From Paenibacillus sp. ACRRY (GTDB lineage: Bacteria; Bacillota; Bacilli; Paenibacillales; Paenibacillaceae): a stretch of 64,000 nucleotides of DNA. Below, one piece after another: positions 10,691-21,751 of this stretch. The stretch spans positions 558,001 through 622,000 of the forward strand of contig NZ_JAKRNM010000002.1 of the NCBI RefSeq assembly GCF_022346995.1. Reading direction: 5' to 3'. How positions within the stretch are numbered: position 1 is the stretch's first letter; each line of letters starts with the position of its first letter. The position numbers and the translations under genes are program-made. The notes below the pieces were generated by a model. It searched no databases. It was not told the origin of the DNA and was given only the letters and a program-made list of their open reading frames with translations.

Positions 10691-11833
10691 ATGCAGGCAC
10701 AGGCAAGATTATTGTTGGAAGACGGCACACTGTTCACCGGAAAAGCGTTCGGTGCTGAAGGTGAAACTACAGGTGAGGTCGTTTTTAATACGGGAATTAC
10801 AGGCTACCAAGAGGTGCTTTCGGATCCTTCTTATTGCGGTCAAATCGTAACCATGACGTATCCGCTGATCGGTAACTACGGGATTTCGCGTGACGACTTC
10901 GAATCCATCCGTCCATTCGTGCACGGCTTCGTGGTTCGTCGTCATGAACCGGTACCGAGCAACTGGCGCGCAGAATACAGCGTGGACGATCTGCTCAAAG
11001 AGTACGGCATTGTAGGCATCAGCGAAATTGATACACGCATGTTGACTCGCCGGATTCGTCATCACGGCACAATGAAGGGTATTCTCACAACAGGATCGAA
11101 GCCTGTGGAAGAGCTGCTGGAGATGATGGGAGACACAAGCATCGCCGAGCTGCGCAACCAGGTTCCTCTGACGTCTACACAGCATGTGTACAACAGCCCG
11201 GGAACGGCAGAACGTATCGTTCTGGTGGACTATGGTGCGAAAACAGGAATTCTGCGTGAACTGAGCAAACGCAACTGTGACGTTGTTGTTGTGCCTCATG
11301 ATGTTACAGCAGACGAGATTCGTCGTTTGAATCCGGATGGCATTCAGCTGTCTAACGGCCCTGGAGATCCGAAAGATGTGCCACATGCCGTGAAAATGAT
11401 CAGTGAACTGCTTGGCGAGTATCCGATCTTTGGTATCTGCCTCGGTCATCAACTCTTTGCCCTGGCAGCAGGTGCGGATACGGAGAAACTTAAGTTCGGA
11501 CACCGCGGTGGTAATCATCCGGTGAAAGAACTGGAGAGCGGACGCTGCTTCATCACATCCCAGAATCACGGTTACACGGTTAACGAAGAGTCAGTGAAGA
11601 ACACTGGGTTGGAAGTTACACACATCAATAACAATGACAAGACCATTGAAGGTCTGAAACATAAAACATTCCCTGCGTTTTCGGTACAATATCACCCGGA
11701 AGCAGCGCCAGGTCCTTATGATAACAGCTATCTGTTCGACCGTTTTATTGAAATGATTCGTGAGCACAAAATCACTAACCCGCAAAAGCCGCGTCAAGCC
11801 GTATTGGCAGCCGCAGTGAAAGGAGCGCAATAA
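10691..11833 (+). CDS. carA: Carbamoyl-phosphate synthase small subunit
   Basis: 380 residues. The N-terminal CPSase domain contains [16 protein letters not shown]. The C-terminal class I glutamine amidotransferase has nucleophile Cys in [11 protein letters not shown] and the catalytic His-Glu in QYHPEA. It supplies ammonia to CarB. The stop lies 1 nt before the carB ATG region, so the two are co-translated. Its place inside the pyr operon points to pyrimidine-specific control. Confidence 0.97.
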   Translation: MQAQARLLLEDGTLFTGKAFGAEGETTGEVVFNTGITGYQEVLSDPSYCGQIVTMTYPLIGNYGISRDDFESIRPFVHGFVVRRHEPVPSNWRAEYSVDDLLKEYGIVGISEIDTRMLTRRIRHHGTMKGILTTGSKPVEELLEMMGDTSIAELRNQVPLTSTQHVYNSPGTAERIVLVDYGAKTGILRELSKRNCDVVVVPHDVTADEIRRLNPDGIQLSNGPGDPKDVPHAVKMISELLGEYPIFGICLGHQLFALAAGADTEKLKFGHRGGNHPVKELESGRCFITSQNHGYTVNEESVKNTGLEVTHINNNDKTIEGLKHKTFPAFSVQYHPEAAPGPYDNSYLFDRFIEMIREHKITNPQKPRQAVLAAAVKGAQ

Positions 11834-11834
11834 C

Positions 11835-14800
11835 ATGCCGATTAACAAAGATCTCAAAAAAATCCTGGTGATTGGTTCCGGTCCAATCGTCATCGGTCAA
11901 GCGGCCGAGTTCGATTATGCCGGCACACAGGCTTGCCAGGCACTGAAAGAAGAAGGCGTGGAAGTTGTACTCATTAACAGCAACCCGGCAACCATCATGA
12001 CTGATACCAACATGGCTGACAAAGTGTACATCGAGCCGATTACACTCGATTTCGTCACTCAGATCATTCGTCAGGAACGCCCAGACGGATTGCTGCCTAC
12101 GCTTGGCGGTCAAACTGGTTTGAACATGGCCGTGGAGCTGGCTCGTGCCGGTGTCCTGGAACGTGAAAACGTGAAATTGCTCGGAACACAGCTGACATCC
12201 ATTGAGAAAGCGGAAGATCGTGACCTGTTCCGTGACCTGATGCGTGAATTGGAACAGCCTGTGCCTGAGAGTGTTATCGTAACAACACTTGAGGAATCCC
12301 TTGAGTTTGCAGGAGAAATTGGTTATCCCATCATCGTGCGCCCAGCCTACACACTTGGCGGAACAGGCGGCGGGATCTGTGCGAATGAAGAAGAGCTGCG
12401 CGAGACCGTCGCAGCAGGACTTCGTTACAGCCCGATTGGGCAATGTCTGGTCGAGAAGAGTATTGCAGGCATGAAAGAAGTCGAGTATGAAGTCATGCGA
12501 GACAAAAACGATAACTGTATCGTAGTCTGCAACATGGAAAACTTTGATCCGGTAGGCGTTCACACAGGTGATAGTATCGTGGTGGCACCAAGCCAGACGC
12601 TGTCTGACCGTGAATACCAAATGCTGCGTTCAGCATCCCTGAAAATCATTCGTGCCCTTAACATTGAAGGTGGATGTAACGTACAGTTCGCCCTGGATCC
12701 GCACAGCTTCCAGTACTATGTTATCGAAGTGAATCCACGGGTAAGCCGCTCCTCGGCACTGGCTTCCAAAGCGACCGGTTATCCGATTGCGAAAATGGCT
12801 GCCAAAATCGCCATGGGTTACACGCTTGATGAGATTGTCAACCCGGTAACAGGCCAAACTTATGCTTGCTTTGAGCCAACACTGGATTATATCGTGAGCA
12901 AAATCCCTCGCTGGCCGTTCGACAAGTTCACTTCCGCGAACCGGAAGCTGGGTACACAGATGAAAGCAACAGGCGAGGTTATGGCCATCGGCCGTACCTT
13001 CGAAGAGTCGATTCACAAAGCAGTCCGCTCGTTGGAGATCGGTGTGCACCGTCTGTACTTGAAAGAGGCAGAAGCGTTGGATGAAGCTACGCTGAACGAA
13101 CGTCTGGTCAAAGCGGATGATGAGCGCATGTTCCTAGTAGCCGAAGCATTCCGCAGAGGCTATACATTACAACAACTGCAGGATCTGACGAAGATTGACT
13201 GGTGGTTCCTGGACAAAATCGAAGGTTTAGTCGGCTTCGAAGATCGTATCCGCGAGGAATCCGAGCTGTCATCCGAAACGCTGTATCAAGCGAAGCGTCT
13301 TGGATTCACGGACCGTGCGATTGCTGAACTGCGTGCACAAGGCCAACCTGGAAGCACGCTGACAACAGAAGCAGAGGTTAGAGCGCGTCGTGAGCAGGAA
13401 AACCTTCGTCCGGTATACAAAATGGTTGATACATGTGCAGCGGAGTTCGAAGCAACAACGCCATACTACTACTCGACGTACGAAACGGAGAATGAAGTTA
13501 TCCCTTCGGATAAGAAAAAAGTCGTAGTGCTGGGTTCGGGACCAATCCGGATCGGTCAAGGGATCGAGTTCGACTACTCAACAGTACACGCAGTATGGGC
13601 CTTGCAAAAGGCAGGCTACGAAGCGGTTATTATTAACAATAACCCTGAAACGGTATCCACGGACTTCAATACATCCGATCGTCTGTACTTCGAGCCTCTG
13701 TTCTTCGAAGATGTCATGAACGTGATTGAGCAGGAGCAGCCGGTAGGGGTTATCGTTCAGTTCGGTGGTCAAACGGCGATCAACTTGGCAGCACCACTGC
13801 GTAATGCAGGTGTAACGATACTCGGAACGGATCTGGAGAGCATCGATGAGGCAGAAGATCGCAAGAAATTCGAACGCCTTCTGTCCCGTTTGGAAATTGC
13901 ACAGCCGAAAGGCAAAACAGTAACATCCGTAGATGATGCAGTAGAGACGGCACAAAGTTTGGGTTACCCTGTGCTGGTTCGTCCTTCCTATGTACTTGGC
14001 GGTCGCGCCATGGAGATCGTATACTCCGATGCCGAATTGCTGACATATATGGAACAGGCGGTTAAAATCAATCCGGAACATCCGGTACTGATTGACCGTT
14101 ACATGCTGGGTAAAGAAGTTGAGGTAGACGCCATCTGTGATGGTGAAACGGTACTGGTTCCAGGAATCATGGAACATATCGAACGCGCAGGGGTGCACTC
14201 CGGTGACTCCATCGCGGTATATCCGCCACAACACCTGTCCCAGGATTTGAAAGAAAAAATCATTGAGATCACAATCAAAATTGCAAAAGAACTCAAAACG
14301 ATTGGTCTCGTCAACATCCAGTTCGTCATCCATGATGGCCAAGTGTATGTGATCGAGGTGAACCCGCGTTCATCCCGTACCGTACCATTCCTGAGCAAAG
14401 TAACCAACATTCCGATGGCGAACCTGGCAACACAAGCCATTCTGGGTGTGAAACTGAAAGATCTTGGTTATGTCGACGGGCTGTGGCCTGAGTCGGATCA
14501 TGTATCTGTCAAAGTTCCGGTCTTCTCCTTCGCGAAGCTGCGTCGTGTTGAACCAACCCTGGGACCAGAGATGAAATCCACAGGTGAGGTTATGGGTCGT
14601 GACCCGAATTACGCTAAAGCGTTGTTCAAAGGTCTCATCGGTGCAGGAATGAAAATTCCCGCAACTGGAGCGATTGTAGTGACTGTAGCAGACAAAGACA
14701 AGGACGAAGCAGTTCCTTTGCTCGAAGGTTTCTACAGACTGGGTTACAAAATCATGGCTACCGGCGGAACAGCAGCTGCGCTTGAAGCAGCGAACATTCC

Positions 14801-15053
14801 GGTAACGACTGTGAACAAATTAAGTGAAGGTTCGCCGAACATTCTTGATATGATTCGCAGCGGCGAAGCGAACTTTGTCTTCAACACACTCACCAAAGGC
14901 AAAACACCGCAGCGTGACGGATTCCGAATTCGTCGTGAAGCGGTAGAGAACGGCATTGTATGTATGACTTCACTGGATACGATTCGTGCGCTGCTGATCA
15001 TGCTGCAAACGATCAACTTCTCTTCGGAGGCAATGCCTGCCTTTGTAAAATAA
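11835..15053 (+). CDS. carB: Carbamoyl-phosphate synthase large subunit
   Basis: 1072 residues with the expected internal duplication. Two ATP-grasp halves start with [19 protein letters not shown] and [18 protein letters not shown] (residues about 10 and 560). An MGS-like allosteric domain lies near 940-1072. It makes carbamoyl phosphate from bicarbonate, glutamine-derived ammonia and two ATP. A 9-bp hairpin AAGGACATC/GATGTCCTT follows at 15067-15105 without a T tract. Confidence 0.97.
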   Translation: MPINKDLKKILVIGSGPIVIGQAAEFDYAGTQACQALKEEGVEVVLINSNPATIMTDTNMADKVYIEPITLDFVTQIIRQERPDGLLPTLGGQTGLNMAVELARAGVLERENVKLLGTQLTSIEKAEDRDLFRDLMRELEQPVPESVIVTTLEESLEFAGEIGYPIIVRPAYTLGGTGGGICANEEELRETVAAGLRYSPIGQCLVEKSIAGMKEVEYEVMRDKNDNCIVVCNMENFDPVGVHTGDSIVVAPSQTLSDREYQMLRSASLKIIRALNIEGGCNVQFALDPHSFQYYVIEVNPRVSRSSALASKATGYPIAKMAAKIAMGYTLDEIVNPVTGQTYACFEPTLDYIVSKIPRWPFDKFTSANRKLGTQMKATGEVMAIGRTFEESIHKAVRSLEIGVHRLYLKEAEALDEATLNERLVKADDERMFLVAEAFRRGYTLQQLQDLTKIDWWFLDKIEGLVGFEDRIREESELSSETLYQAKRLGFTDRAIAELRAQGQPGSTLTTEAEVRARREQENLRPVYKMVDTCAAEFEATTPYYYSTYETENEVIPSDKKKVVVLGSGPIRIGQGIEFDYSTVHAVWALQKAGYEAVIINNNPETVSTDFNTSDRLYFEPLFFEDVMNVIEQEQPVGVIVQFGGQTAINLAAPLRNAGVTILGTDLESIDEAEDRKKFERLLSRLEIAQPKGKTVTSVDDAVETAQSLGYPVLVRPSYVLGGRAMEIVYSDAELLTYMEQAVKINPEHPVLIDRYMLGKEVEVDAICDGETVLVPGIMEHIERAGVHSGDSIAVYPPQHLSQDLKEKIIEITIKIAKELKTIGLVNIQFVIHDGQVYVIEVNPRSSRTVPFLSKVTNIPMANLATQAILGVKLKDLGYVDGLWPESDHVSVKVPVFSFAKLRRVEPTLGPEMKSTGEVMGRDPNYAKALFKGLIGAGMKIPATGAIVVTVADKDKDEAVPLLEGFYRLGYKIMATGGTAAALEAANIPVTTVNKLSEGSPNILDMIRSGEANFVFNTLTKGKTPQRDGFRIRREAVENGIVCMTSLDTIRALLIMLQTINFSSEAMPAFVK

Positions 15054-15154
15054 ATAGTTACTGATGAAGGACATCAGTCAGCCTGAGGGTTGGCGGGATG
15101 TCCTTTATATCGGGCAAAAACGGAAAAAACAAGCATGTGGAAGGAGCGGACTGG

Positions 15155-15895
15155 ATGAATCACTCTAATTTCAATGAAATGGCTGGACGTTTGATGGTCG
15201 CACTCGATTATCCTGATGCAGAGCAGGCACAGAATCTGGTACAGGCACTTGAGGGCATTCCCTGTTATCTGAAAGTGGGGATGCAGCTGTTCTATGCAGC
15301 GGGTCCGGACTTTATCCGGGAGCTGAAAGCGAAAGGGTACTCGGTGTTCCTCGATGTGAAGATGCATGATATCCCCAATACCGTTCGCGGTGGTGCCGAA
15401 AGTATAACCCGCCTCGGCGTAGACATGTTCAATGTACACGCTGCAGGAGGTACGAGCATGATGCGTGCTGCACGTGAAGGGGCGGAAGCGGCACTGGCTG
15501 CTGATCCTTCTCTAAGCAGACCAGAGATTATCGCTGTTACCCAGCTTACCAGTACAAGCCAGGAAACGATGAACAACGAGATTGGCATCGAGGGAAGTGT
15601 GGAAGCAGCAGTGGTTCGTTATGCTGGACTGGCTCATGAAGCGGGTCTGGATGGCGTTGTGGCTTCTCCACTCGAGGTGCCGGCAATCCGGGCAGCCTGC
15701 GGTAGTGATTTCCACACCGTTACTCCGGGAATCCGGCCGGCAGGCAGCGGTCTTGGTGATCAGACACGTGTCCTGACGCCGGGTGAAGCCATTGCCAGAG
15801 GCAGCCATTACATTGTTGTAGGCAGACCGATTACAGGCGCACCCAATCCACGTGAAGCAGCAGAAACCATTTTGAAGGAGATGTTGAACGCATGA
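15155..15895 (+). CDS. pyrF: Orotidine 5'-phosphate decarboxylase
   Basis: 246 residues from the ATG at 15155, chosen because AAGGAG lies 8 nt upstream. An in-frame ATG at 15098 sits inside a hairpin and has no binding site. The catalytic motif [13 protein letters not shown] and the C-terminal phosphate-binding GIRPAGS and IVVGRPIT motifs are present. It decarboxylates OMP to UMP and overlaps pyrE by 4 nt. Confidence 0.96.
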   Translation: MNHSNFNEMAGRLMVALDYPDAEQAQNLVQALEGIPCYLKVGMQLFYAAGPDFIRELKAKGYSVFLDVKMHDIPNTVRGGAESITRLGVDMFNVHAAGGTSMMRAAREGAEAALAADPSLSRPEIIAVTQLTSTSQETMNNEIGIEGSVEAAVVRYAGLAHEAGLDGVVASPLEVPAIRAACGSDFHTVTPGIRPAGSGLGDQTRVLTPGEAIARGSHYIVVGRPITGAPNPREAAETILKEMLNA

Positions 15896-16533
15896 TCGCA
15901 CTGAATGAAATTCCTAACCATATTGCTTCCCAACTGTTGAAAATTAACGCTGTGGCACTGCGCCCGCAGCAGCCATTTACCTGGACATCCGGTATTAAGT
16001 CTCCAATCTACTGTGATAACCGCCTGACGATGTCCTATCCGGAGATTCGTAACGATATTGCCGAAGCCTTCGCTGCCATTATTCGTGAACAGTACCCGAA
16101 TGCAGAAGTTATTGCAGGTACAGCGACAGCGGGTATTCCGCATGCAGCCTGGGTGGCACAAAAGCTGAATCTGCCAATGGCTTACATTCGCGACAAAGCG
16201 AAAGGGCACGGTAAGGAGAACCTGATTGAAGGCATCATTACCGAAGGTCAAAACGTGGTTGTTATTGAGGACTTGATCTCTACGGGAGGCAGTTCAATCA
16301 AAGCCGCAGAAGCGGTACGTGCAGCAGGGGCGACGCCTCTAGCCGTGCTGGCGATTTTCAGCTATCAGCTGGATAAAGGGGTAAAAGCATTTGAAGAAGC
16401 TGGCATTGAGCTGCAAACCCTATCCAACTATACGGCCCTAATGGATGTGGCTTTGGCCCAGGGAACCATCCAGGAGAGTGATTTCGAGCTGCTCAAATCC
16501 TGGCGTGAAGATCCTTCTTCATTTGGTAAATAA
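15892..16533 (+). CDS. pyrE: Orotate phosphoribosyltransferase
   Basis: 213 residues. The PRPP motif [14 protein letters not shown] lies near residue 122 and the substrate loop contains [11 protein letters not shown]. It converts orotate to OMP. It is the last gene of the pyr operon, joined to pyrF by an ATGA overlap. A terminator follows within about 100 nt. Confidence 0.96.
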   Translation: MIALNEIPNHIASQLLKINAVALRPQQPFTWTSGIKSPIYCDNRLTMSYPEIRNDIAEAFAAIIREQYPNAEVIAGTATAGIPHAAWVAQKLNLPMAYIRDKAKGHGKENLIEGIITEGQNVVVIEDLISTGGSSIKAAEAVRAAGATPLAVLAIFSYQLDKGVKAFEEAGIELQTLSNYTALMDVALAQGTIQESDFELLKSWREDPSSFGK

Positions 16534-16625
16534 TATCATCTACGTATCTTCTGCTGTTCGACTTGTGAACAGTATCAAAATTGTAATGATTCGCGCTACA
16601 GAGGCAAATTCATAGAATTGGCAAG

Positions 16626-16655
16626 AAGCATCCCGCACGTTGGGGTGCTTTTTTC
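16626..16655 (+). terminator. pyr operon terminator
   Basis: AAGCATCCC / GGGGTGCTT stem (one G-T pair) with a 7-nt loop, followed by a T run. Confidence 0.88.
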
Positions 16656-16811
16656 GTTTGTTCATCAAAATATTAACTTTTTCCCGGCTACGTTGTAAAA
16701 AGCTTGTAACTTTTAGTTGGGATCGGTCGTTTATAATGCAGTGTAGTATGGAATAGATTTCTATTTTTAGTACCCTTAAAGAAATGATTGGGATGTTAAG
16801 AAAGGATGAGC

Positions 16812-17747
16812 GTGATTGCTGGCATGAAGAAATTATTTTCCAGTATGAAATCTGCCAAAAGCCAGTCAGGAGGGAAGCATGCAAAAGGGCACACGGAACA
16901 GCAGAACACAGCCGGGCAGGAAGCCTCGGCATACATAAGTGAGCCCGATCGTCCTTCCATCGACTCGCAATCCATAAGTGAGGGAATAAACCAGGATGAG
17001 GTGGCCGTTGCCGCTGCCGAACCCGAAGTGAAGTCCCAGCCCAAGGCAAAAACCAGCTTGCTGCCTCCATACGATGGACCTGTGTTGGAAGTTCGTAATG
17101 TACATCGGAGCTTTCAGACGGGCAGCCGAATTATCCATGTACTCAAGGGCATCGACATGGAAGTCAACCCGCAGCAGCTGGTAATGCTGAAAGGGCGATC
17201 AGGCTCGGGCAAAACGACACTTCTCAATATGCTTGGAGGGCTGGATCAACCATCCAGTGGGGACATATTGTTCTCCGGACAGCCTTTGCAGGATTGGGGT
17301 GACCGGAAGCGGACCGCTCTGCGGCGTAAGGAAATCGGGTTTATTTTTCAGGCTTATGCACTGATGCCCTTGCTGTCGGCTTGGGAAAATGTGGAGCTGT
17401 CATTGCGGATGGCAGATGTGCCCCGCTCGGAATGGAAGGACCGGGTAGGTCATTGCCTGGATCTGGTCGGATTGACCAAACGGGTGAAGCACAGGCCGTT
17501 TGAGATGTCCGGGGGGGAGCAGCAACGGGTCGCGATCGCCAAGGCCATTGCGCATAGACCCAGACTGCTGCTTGCGGATGAGCCAACAGCTGAGCTGGAC
17601 TCCAAGATGGGAGCACAGGTTATGTCCGTATTTCGCAATATTATTGAAGTAGAACAAGTAACGATATGTATGACAACACACGATCCTACGATTTTGGAGG
17701 TTGCGGACCATGTTTATGAAATGGCGGACGGCAGATTTATCAAGTAA
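16812..17747 (+). CDS. ABC transporter ATPase, MacB/LolD type, with N-terminal extension
   Basis: About 311 residues. The first 85 or so are low-complexity and polar (rich in Ser, Gln, Glu), absent from typical LolD-like ATPases. The nucleotide-binding domain has Walker A GRSGSGKTTLLN, Q-loop FIFQAYALMPLLSAWENVE, signature MSGGEQQRVAIAKA and Walker B LLLADEPTAELDS. GTG 16812 is favoured (AAAGGA 5 nt before); ATG 16806 is also possible. A TATAAT at 16732-16737 with a weak -35 may be the promoter. It powers the FtsX-type permease downstream. Confidence 0.88.
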   Translation: MIAGMKKLFSSMKSAKSQSGGKHAKGHTEQQNTAGQEASAYISEPDRPSIDSQSISEGINQDEVAVAAAEPEVKSQPKAKTSLLPPYDGPVLEVRNVHRSFQTGSRIIHVLKGIDMEVNPQQLVMLKGRSGSGKTTLLNMLGGLDQPSSGDILFSGQPLQDWGDRKRTALRRKEIGFIFQAYALMPLLSAWENVELSLRMADVPRSEWKDRVGHCLDLVGLTKRVKHRPFEMSGGEQQRVAIAKAIAHRPRLLLADEPTAELDSKMGAQVMSVFRNIIEVEQVTICMTTHDPTILEVADHVYEMADGRFIK

Positions 17748-18825
17748 AGAGGCCGCTCCGAAAAGGGGGAAACGTGCAGCGCTTATTGTGATTGGTGCAA
17801 TTATGGCTGCAACGATGTCAGGCTGCTCTTTGCTGCCGGCAGAAACAGAGGAAGAAGTACTTCCGCCGATTACGCCGCCTACGATTTCCAAAAAGCCGGA
17901 ATATGAAGTCCGGACAGAAACGCTGGAAAAAAAGGTTAGCGGCAGCGGTAAAATGATGAGTCAGCGGGAAGAGAAGGTGTATTTCACGCTGGACGGCATG
18001 CACATCAAGGAACTGAACGTGAAACCGGGGGATAAAGTGAAGAAAGGCCAGCTCCTAGCCGAGCTCGACGTGGAGAGTGTAGAAAAAGAAATTCGAGCCA
18101 AAAAGCTGCAGATTCGCAAATCTGAAGTACAAATGAAAGAAACGCTTCGTAAACGAGATGAGATGGATCCGGTGGAGTTCGAAGAGGCCACCATTGCATT
18201 TGAAGAACTGCGCCAGGAACTGGCTGATCTGGAGGAACAGTTAGGTAAAGCGACGCTGACCGCTCCATTCGGAGGTACGATTATTGCGGTTCAGGTGGAG
18301 AAAGGTGCAGCAGTCAAAGCCTATGATCCGATTGCAACGATCGCGGATACGTCAAATCTGGTTGTTGCAGCGACATTTGCCAAGGAAGATCTGGAGAAAT
18401 TCTCGGCTGGCATGAAGGCAGATGTGGACATCAATGGAGCGGGGAAGGTATCCGGCAGAGTTAAAGTGATGCCTGTTGCTGAGGCTGCTGGAAGTGGAAG
18501 TGGAAACGGTGGAGGTTCAGGTGAAGGTGGCACCCCGCCAGTCAAAGAAACCCTCGACCAGTATGTTATCGTCTCCCTGACGAAAATGCCCAAGGGTGTG
18601 GAACGCGGGACCCCTCTGTCAGTGTCGATTGTAACCCAGCGTACGGAGGATGCCGTTGTCATTCCTGTATCGGCGCTGCGCTCCATCGGTTCACGAACAT
18701 ACGTGCAGGTCGTTGAAAGTGATGGCAGCAAGCGCGAAGTGGACGTTGAAGTGGGGCAGCAGACGTCTACGGATGTTGAGATTCTGAAGGGTCTGACCGT
18801 TGGACAGAAAGTGGTGGGCCGCTAA
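17710..18825 (+). CDS. Efflux adaptor lipoprotein (HlyD/RND membrane-fusion family)
   Basis: About 371 residues. A signal peptide ends in the lipobox MSGC, so the protein is probably lipid-anchored outside the membrane. A lipoyl/barrel-sandwich domain (KPGDKVKKGQLLAELD) is split by a coiled-coil hairpin (about 120-190) and followed by a beta-barrel with a Gly-rich insertion (GSGSGNGGGSGEGG). ATG 17710 lies 9 nt after GGAGG, inside the end of the ATPase gene. It resembles YknX/MacA adaptors of Gram-positive MacB-type exporters. Confidence 0.87.
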   Translation: MFMKWRTADLSSKEAAPKRGKRAALIVIGAIMAATMSGCSLLPAETEEEVLPPITPPTISKKPEYEVRTETLEKKVSGSGKMMSQREEKVYFTLDGMHIKELNVKPGDKVKKGQLLAELDVESVEKEIRAKKLQIRKSEVQMKETLRKRDEMDPVEFEEATIAFEELRQELADLEEQLGKATLTAPFGGTIIAVQVEKGAAVKAYDPIATIADTSNLVVAATFAKEDLEKFSAGMKADVDINGAGKVSGRVKVMPVAEAAGSGSGNGGGSGEGGTPPVKETLDQYVIVSLTKMPKGVERGTPLSVSIVTQRTEDAVVIPVSALRSIGSRTYVQVVESDGSKREVDVEVGQQTSTDVEILKGLTVGQKVVGR

Positions 18826-21749
18826 TGGGGCTGCCATTGCTCAGACTGTTGTTCCGGAAAATGTGGAACACCCGTTGGATGACATTCAGTACACTGATCG
18901 GACTGATTGTGGCGGTAGCATTCACCGTCAGTATTCCAATGTATGCCGACGGTGCACTGAAACGGGTGGTGGCACAGACCCTGCAGGATAACAGTGAGGG
19001 GCTGCCTGCAGGTTCGTTACTTATGAGTTATCAAGCTCCGGGCGGGGTTAAGACCGACACGCGTGGACTAGATGAGGTGGATCGCTATATTCGGGAGGAT
19101 GTGCCTCGCGATATCGGTTTTCCATTTCATACGTATGTGAATTCCAGATCCATTCGGAGCACCGAGGTGAATCCGGAGGATCCCACCAAGGTGGATGCCA
19201 GCCGGGTTCGGAGCATGACGCTCGGAACGATGAGCGGGCTGGATGCACAGGTGAATTATACTGCCGGCGTGAAGCCAGGCAATCAAGTGAAGGATGACAT
19301 TATTGAAGCGGTTATGCTGGAAGAAGGTATGTACCGGAACGATCTGCATGTCGGTGATATTCTGGAATACCCCGTGTACAGCGGGCTTGATATAACACTG
19401 CGTGTCAAAATTACCGGTTCCTTCAAGGCAGATGATCTGAACAGTCTGTATTGGGTTCAGGGATTCGACGGCATGATGAATGGACTGTATGTGGATGAGT
19501 CCGTGTTCAATGATGTGTTGCTGAAGGAAAAAGGAATCCCGCTTCAGAATTCGCGCTGGTATTATGCGTATGATCTGAAGGAAATCCAAACCAGTCAGCT
19601 GCCGGGTCTGACTTCCATGCTGGAACGTTTGGATATTGATCTGTACCAGCGGCTCAAGGATACGAAGGTAGATATCACCTTTGGTGATCTGTTGAAGCAA
19701 TTCCGCAGTCAGAGTCTGCAGCTGCAGACGATGCTGTTTACACTGGCAGCACCGATGATTGCGATGGTTTTTTATTTTATCGCGATGAATGCAAGGCAGT
19801 CCCTGCAGAAGCAGGAAAGTGACATTGCGGTATTGCGAAGTCGCGGAGCTTCAGCACGGCAAATTTTCTCCCTATATCTGCTGGAGGGTATCTTTCTGGG
19901 GGCAATTGCGCTCGTGATTGGTCCATTGCTTGGCTGGTTTATGGCCAAAAGCATCGGATCAGCCAGTGGGTTCCTGTCCTTCGTGGATCGCAAGTCGATT
20001 CCGATCGGTGTGTCCAAAGAAGCCATCCTGCTGGGTCTTGTCGCCGTACTTGTAGCCATTATTGCTTCACTTATTCCGGCAATAACCTATGCACGAGCGA
20101 CAATTGTTTCGGCCAAGCGCCGCCAGGCACGTACGGATCGTGCTCCCGTATGGCAGCGTTGGTTCCTGGATATCCTGCTGCTGGGTCTTGCAGGATATGG
20201 ATACTACCTGTTCTATGAACGTCAGATGCTGACGTTCCAGACGGGCATGACGACAGATCAGCTGCAGGTGCAGCCGTTTCTATTCTTTGTACCTGCGCTT
20301 GCGATCTTTGCCTTGGGTTTGTTCTTCCTGCGGTTGTTCCCGTGGATTCTGAAGGTCATTCAGTGGATAGGGCGCAAATTCCTGCCGGTTCCACTCTACT
20401 TGACCCTGACACAGTTGTCGCGGTCATCATCATCTTACTACCCGTTGATGATCTTGCTTGTTTTGACACTGGGGCTTGGCGTGTACAACTCGGCTGCAGC
20501 TCGGACAATTGATCTGAACTCCACTGAGCGTACGCTGTACCGGTACGGTTCCGATGTCATTATGCAGACGGTATGGGAAGGAACACCTGAAGTTAAGCCC
20601 GGCGGTTCCGGTCAGAACGGTGGTTCAGGCGGAGGTCAGCAAGGCGGTGGAAACGGTGGCGGAGGTTCTGGTGGCGGTGGTGCTGCCGGAGGCGGCAATG
20701 GCGGTGGAGGTGCTCCAGGTGGGGGCGGTGGGAATTCACAACCCTCCAAAGTCATTTACTCCGAACCTCCATTTGAAGTATTCCGCAGACTGGACGGTGT
20801 GGAACATGCAGCGAGAGTGCTGCAGACGAAAGGGAATATCATTGTATCCGGCAAATCCGGCGGCCAGGGTATGCTGGTCGGGATTGATAATGTGGATTTT
20901 GCTAAGGTGGCGTGGTTCCGTAACGACCTGTTCCCGGCACATCCATATAAGTATCTTGACTTGTTAGGCAAGTATGAAGGGGCAGTGCTGATCTCATCCA
21001 AATTTGCAGATAAGTTCAAACTCAAAACTGGAGATCTGCTCTCTATTGGCGTTCAGGGTCAGGCCATAGAATTCGTGGTTTTCGGCATTATCCCATACTG
21101 GCCTGCACAGTATCCGGATCAGACGCCATTCTTCGTGGCCAATCTGGACTATATCTATGATCAGGTGCCGCTGATTCCATATGAGGTCTGGCTGAAAATG
21201 GAACCTGATGCCAAGGTGGCTCCATTAATGGAGAAGCTGGCAGCAGAGGGCATTGAGTTATCCTCCGTACGCGATGTACGTACAGAATTGGTATCCCAGG
21301 GCAAACATCCGTCTCGTGGCGGTGTGTTCGGGATCCTGAGTCTGGGCTTCCTGGTCTCGGTCATCATATCCCTGATTGGGTACATCCTGTATTGGTTCTT
21401 TAACCTGTCAGGACGTGTTGTACAGTTCGGTGTATTAAGAGCCATGGGATTATCACGTGCACAGCTGAGCGGAATGCTGCTCCTGGAGCAAGTGTTCACA
21501 GCAGGTCTTTCCATTCTGCTCGGTATCGGGATCGGTCAGGTATCCAGTCGTCTGTTCCTGCCATTCCTGCAAACGACAGATAATGTATCTGCACAGGTAC
21601 CTCCGTTCCGGATTGTATTTGAACAACAAGACATGCTGCAGCTGTACGGCGTAACCGTGGTCATGCTGATTGTTGGAGCAACGATGCTGCTGTGGCAGAT
21701 TCGCAGATTGCGGGTTCACCAAGCGGTCAAAATGGGAGAGGAGAGGTAA
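18825..21749 (+). CDS. FtsX-like permease of a MacB-type exporter
   Basis: 974 residues. There is an N-terminal membrane helix, a large extracellular domain (about 45-295), a first FtsX core of three helices, further helices near 445-560, a second extracellular domain (about 560-840) and a final FtsX core. So it carries two FtsX modules. A remarkable Gly-rich stretch of about 45 residues (near 590-635, mostly GGGG with N, S, Q, A) begins the second extracellular domain. The start overlaps the adaptor stop (TAATG), so the two are coupled. Confidence 0.88.
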   Translation: MGLPLLRLLFRKMWNTRWMTFSTLIGLIVAVAFTVSIPMYADGALKRVVAQTLQDNSEGLPAGSLLMSYQAPGGVKTDTRGLDEVDRYIREDVPRDIGFPFHTYVNSRSIRSTEVNPEDPTKVDASRVRSMTLGTMSGLDAQVNYTAGVKPGNQVKDDIIEAVMLEEGMYRNDLHVGDILEYPVYSGLDITLRVKITGSFKADDLNSLYWVQGFDGMMNGLYVDESVFNDVLLKEKGIPLQNSRWYYAYDLKEIQTSQLPGLTSMLERLDIDLYQRLKDTKVDITFGDLLKQFRSQSLQLQTMLFTLAAPMIAMVFYFIAMNARQSLQKQESDIAVLRSRGASARQIFSLYLLEGIFLGAIALVIGPLLGWFMAKSIGSASGFLSFVDRKSIPIGVSKEAILLGLVAVLVAIIASLIPAITYARATIVSAKRRQARTDRAPVWQRWFLDILLLGLAGYGYYLFYERQMLTFQTGMTTDQLQVQPFLFFVPALAIFALGLFFLRLFPWILKVIQWIGRKFLPVPLYLTLTQLSRSSSSYYPLMILLVLTLGLGVYNSAAARTIDLNSTERTLYRYGSDVIMQTVWEGTPEVKPGGSGQNGGSGGGQQGGGNGGGGSGGGGAAGGGNGGGGAPGGGGGNSQPSKVIYSEPPFEVFRRLDGVEHAARVLQTKGNIIVSGKSGGQGMLVGIDNVDFAKVAWFRNDLFPAHPYKYLDLLGKYEGAVLISSKFADKFKLKTGDLLSIGVQGQAIEFVVFGIIPYWPAQYPDQTPFFVANLDYIYDQVPLIPYEVWLKMEPDAKVAPLMEKLAAEGIELSSVRDVRTELVSQGKHPSRGGVFGILSLGFLVSVIISLIGYILYWFFNLSGRVVQFGVLRAMGLSRAQLSGMLLLEQVFTAGLSILLGIGIGQVSSRLFLPFLQTTDNVSAQVPPFRIVFEQQDMLQLYGVTVVMLIVGATMLLWQIRRLRVHQAVKMGEER

Positions 21750-21751
21750 AC

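Noticed and set aside
13578..14342. Long minus-strand open frames inside carB and elsewhere in the pyr operon
   Set aside because: They are antisense to very well-supported genes, have odd Cys/His/Phe-rich composition and no binding sites.
15067..15105. Hairpin between carB and pyrF as a terminator
   Set aside because: It lacks a T tract, and pyrF and pyrE clearly continue the operon.
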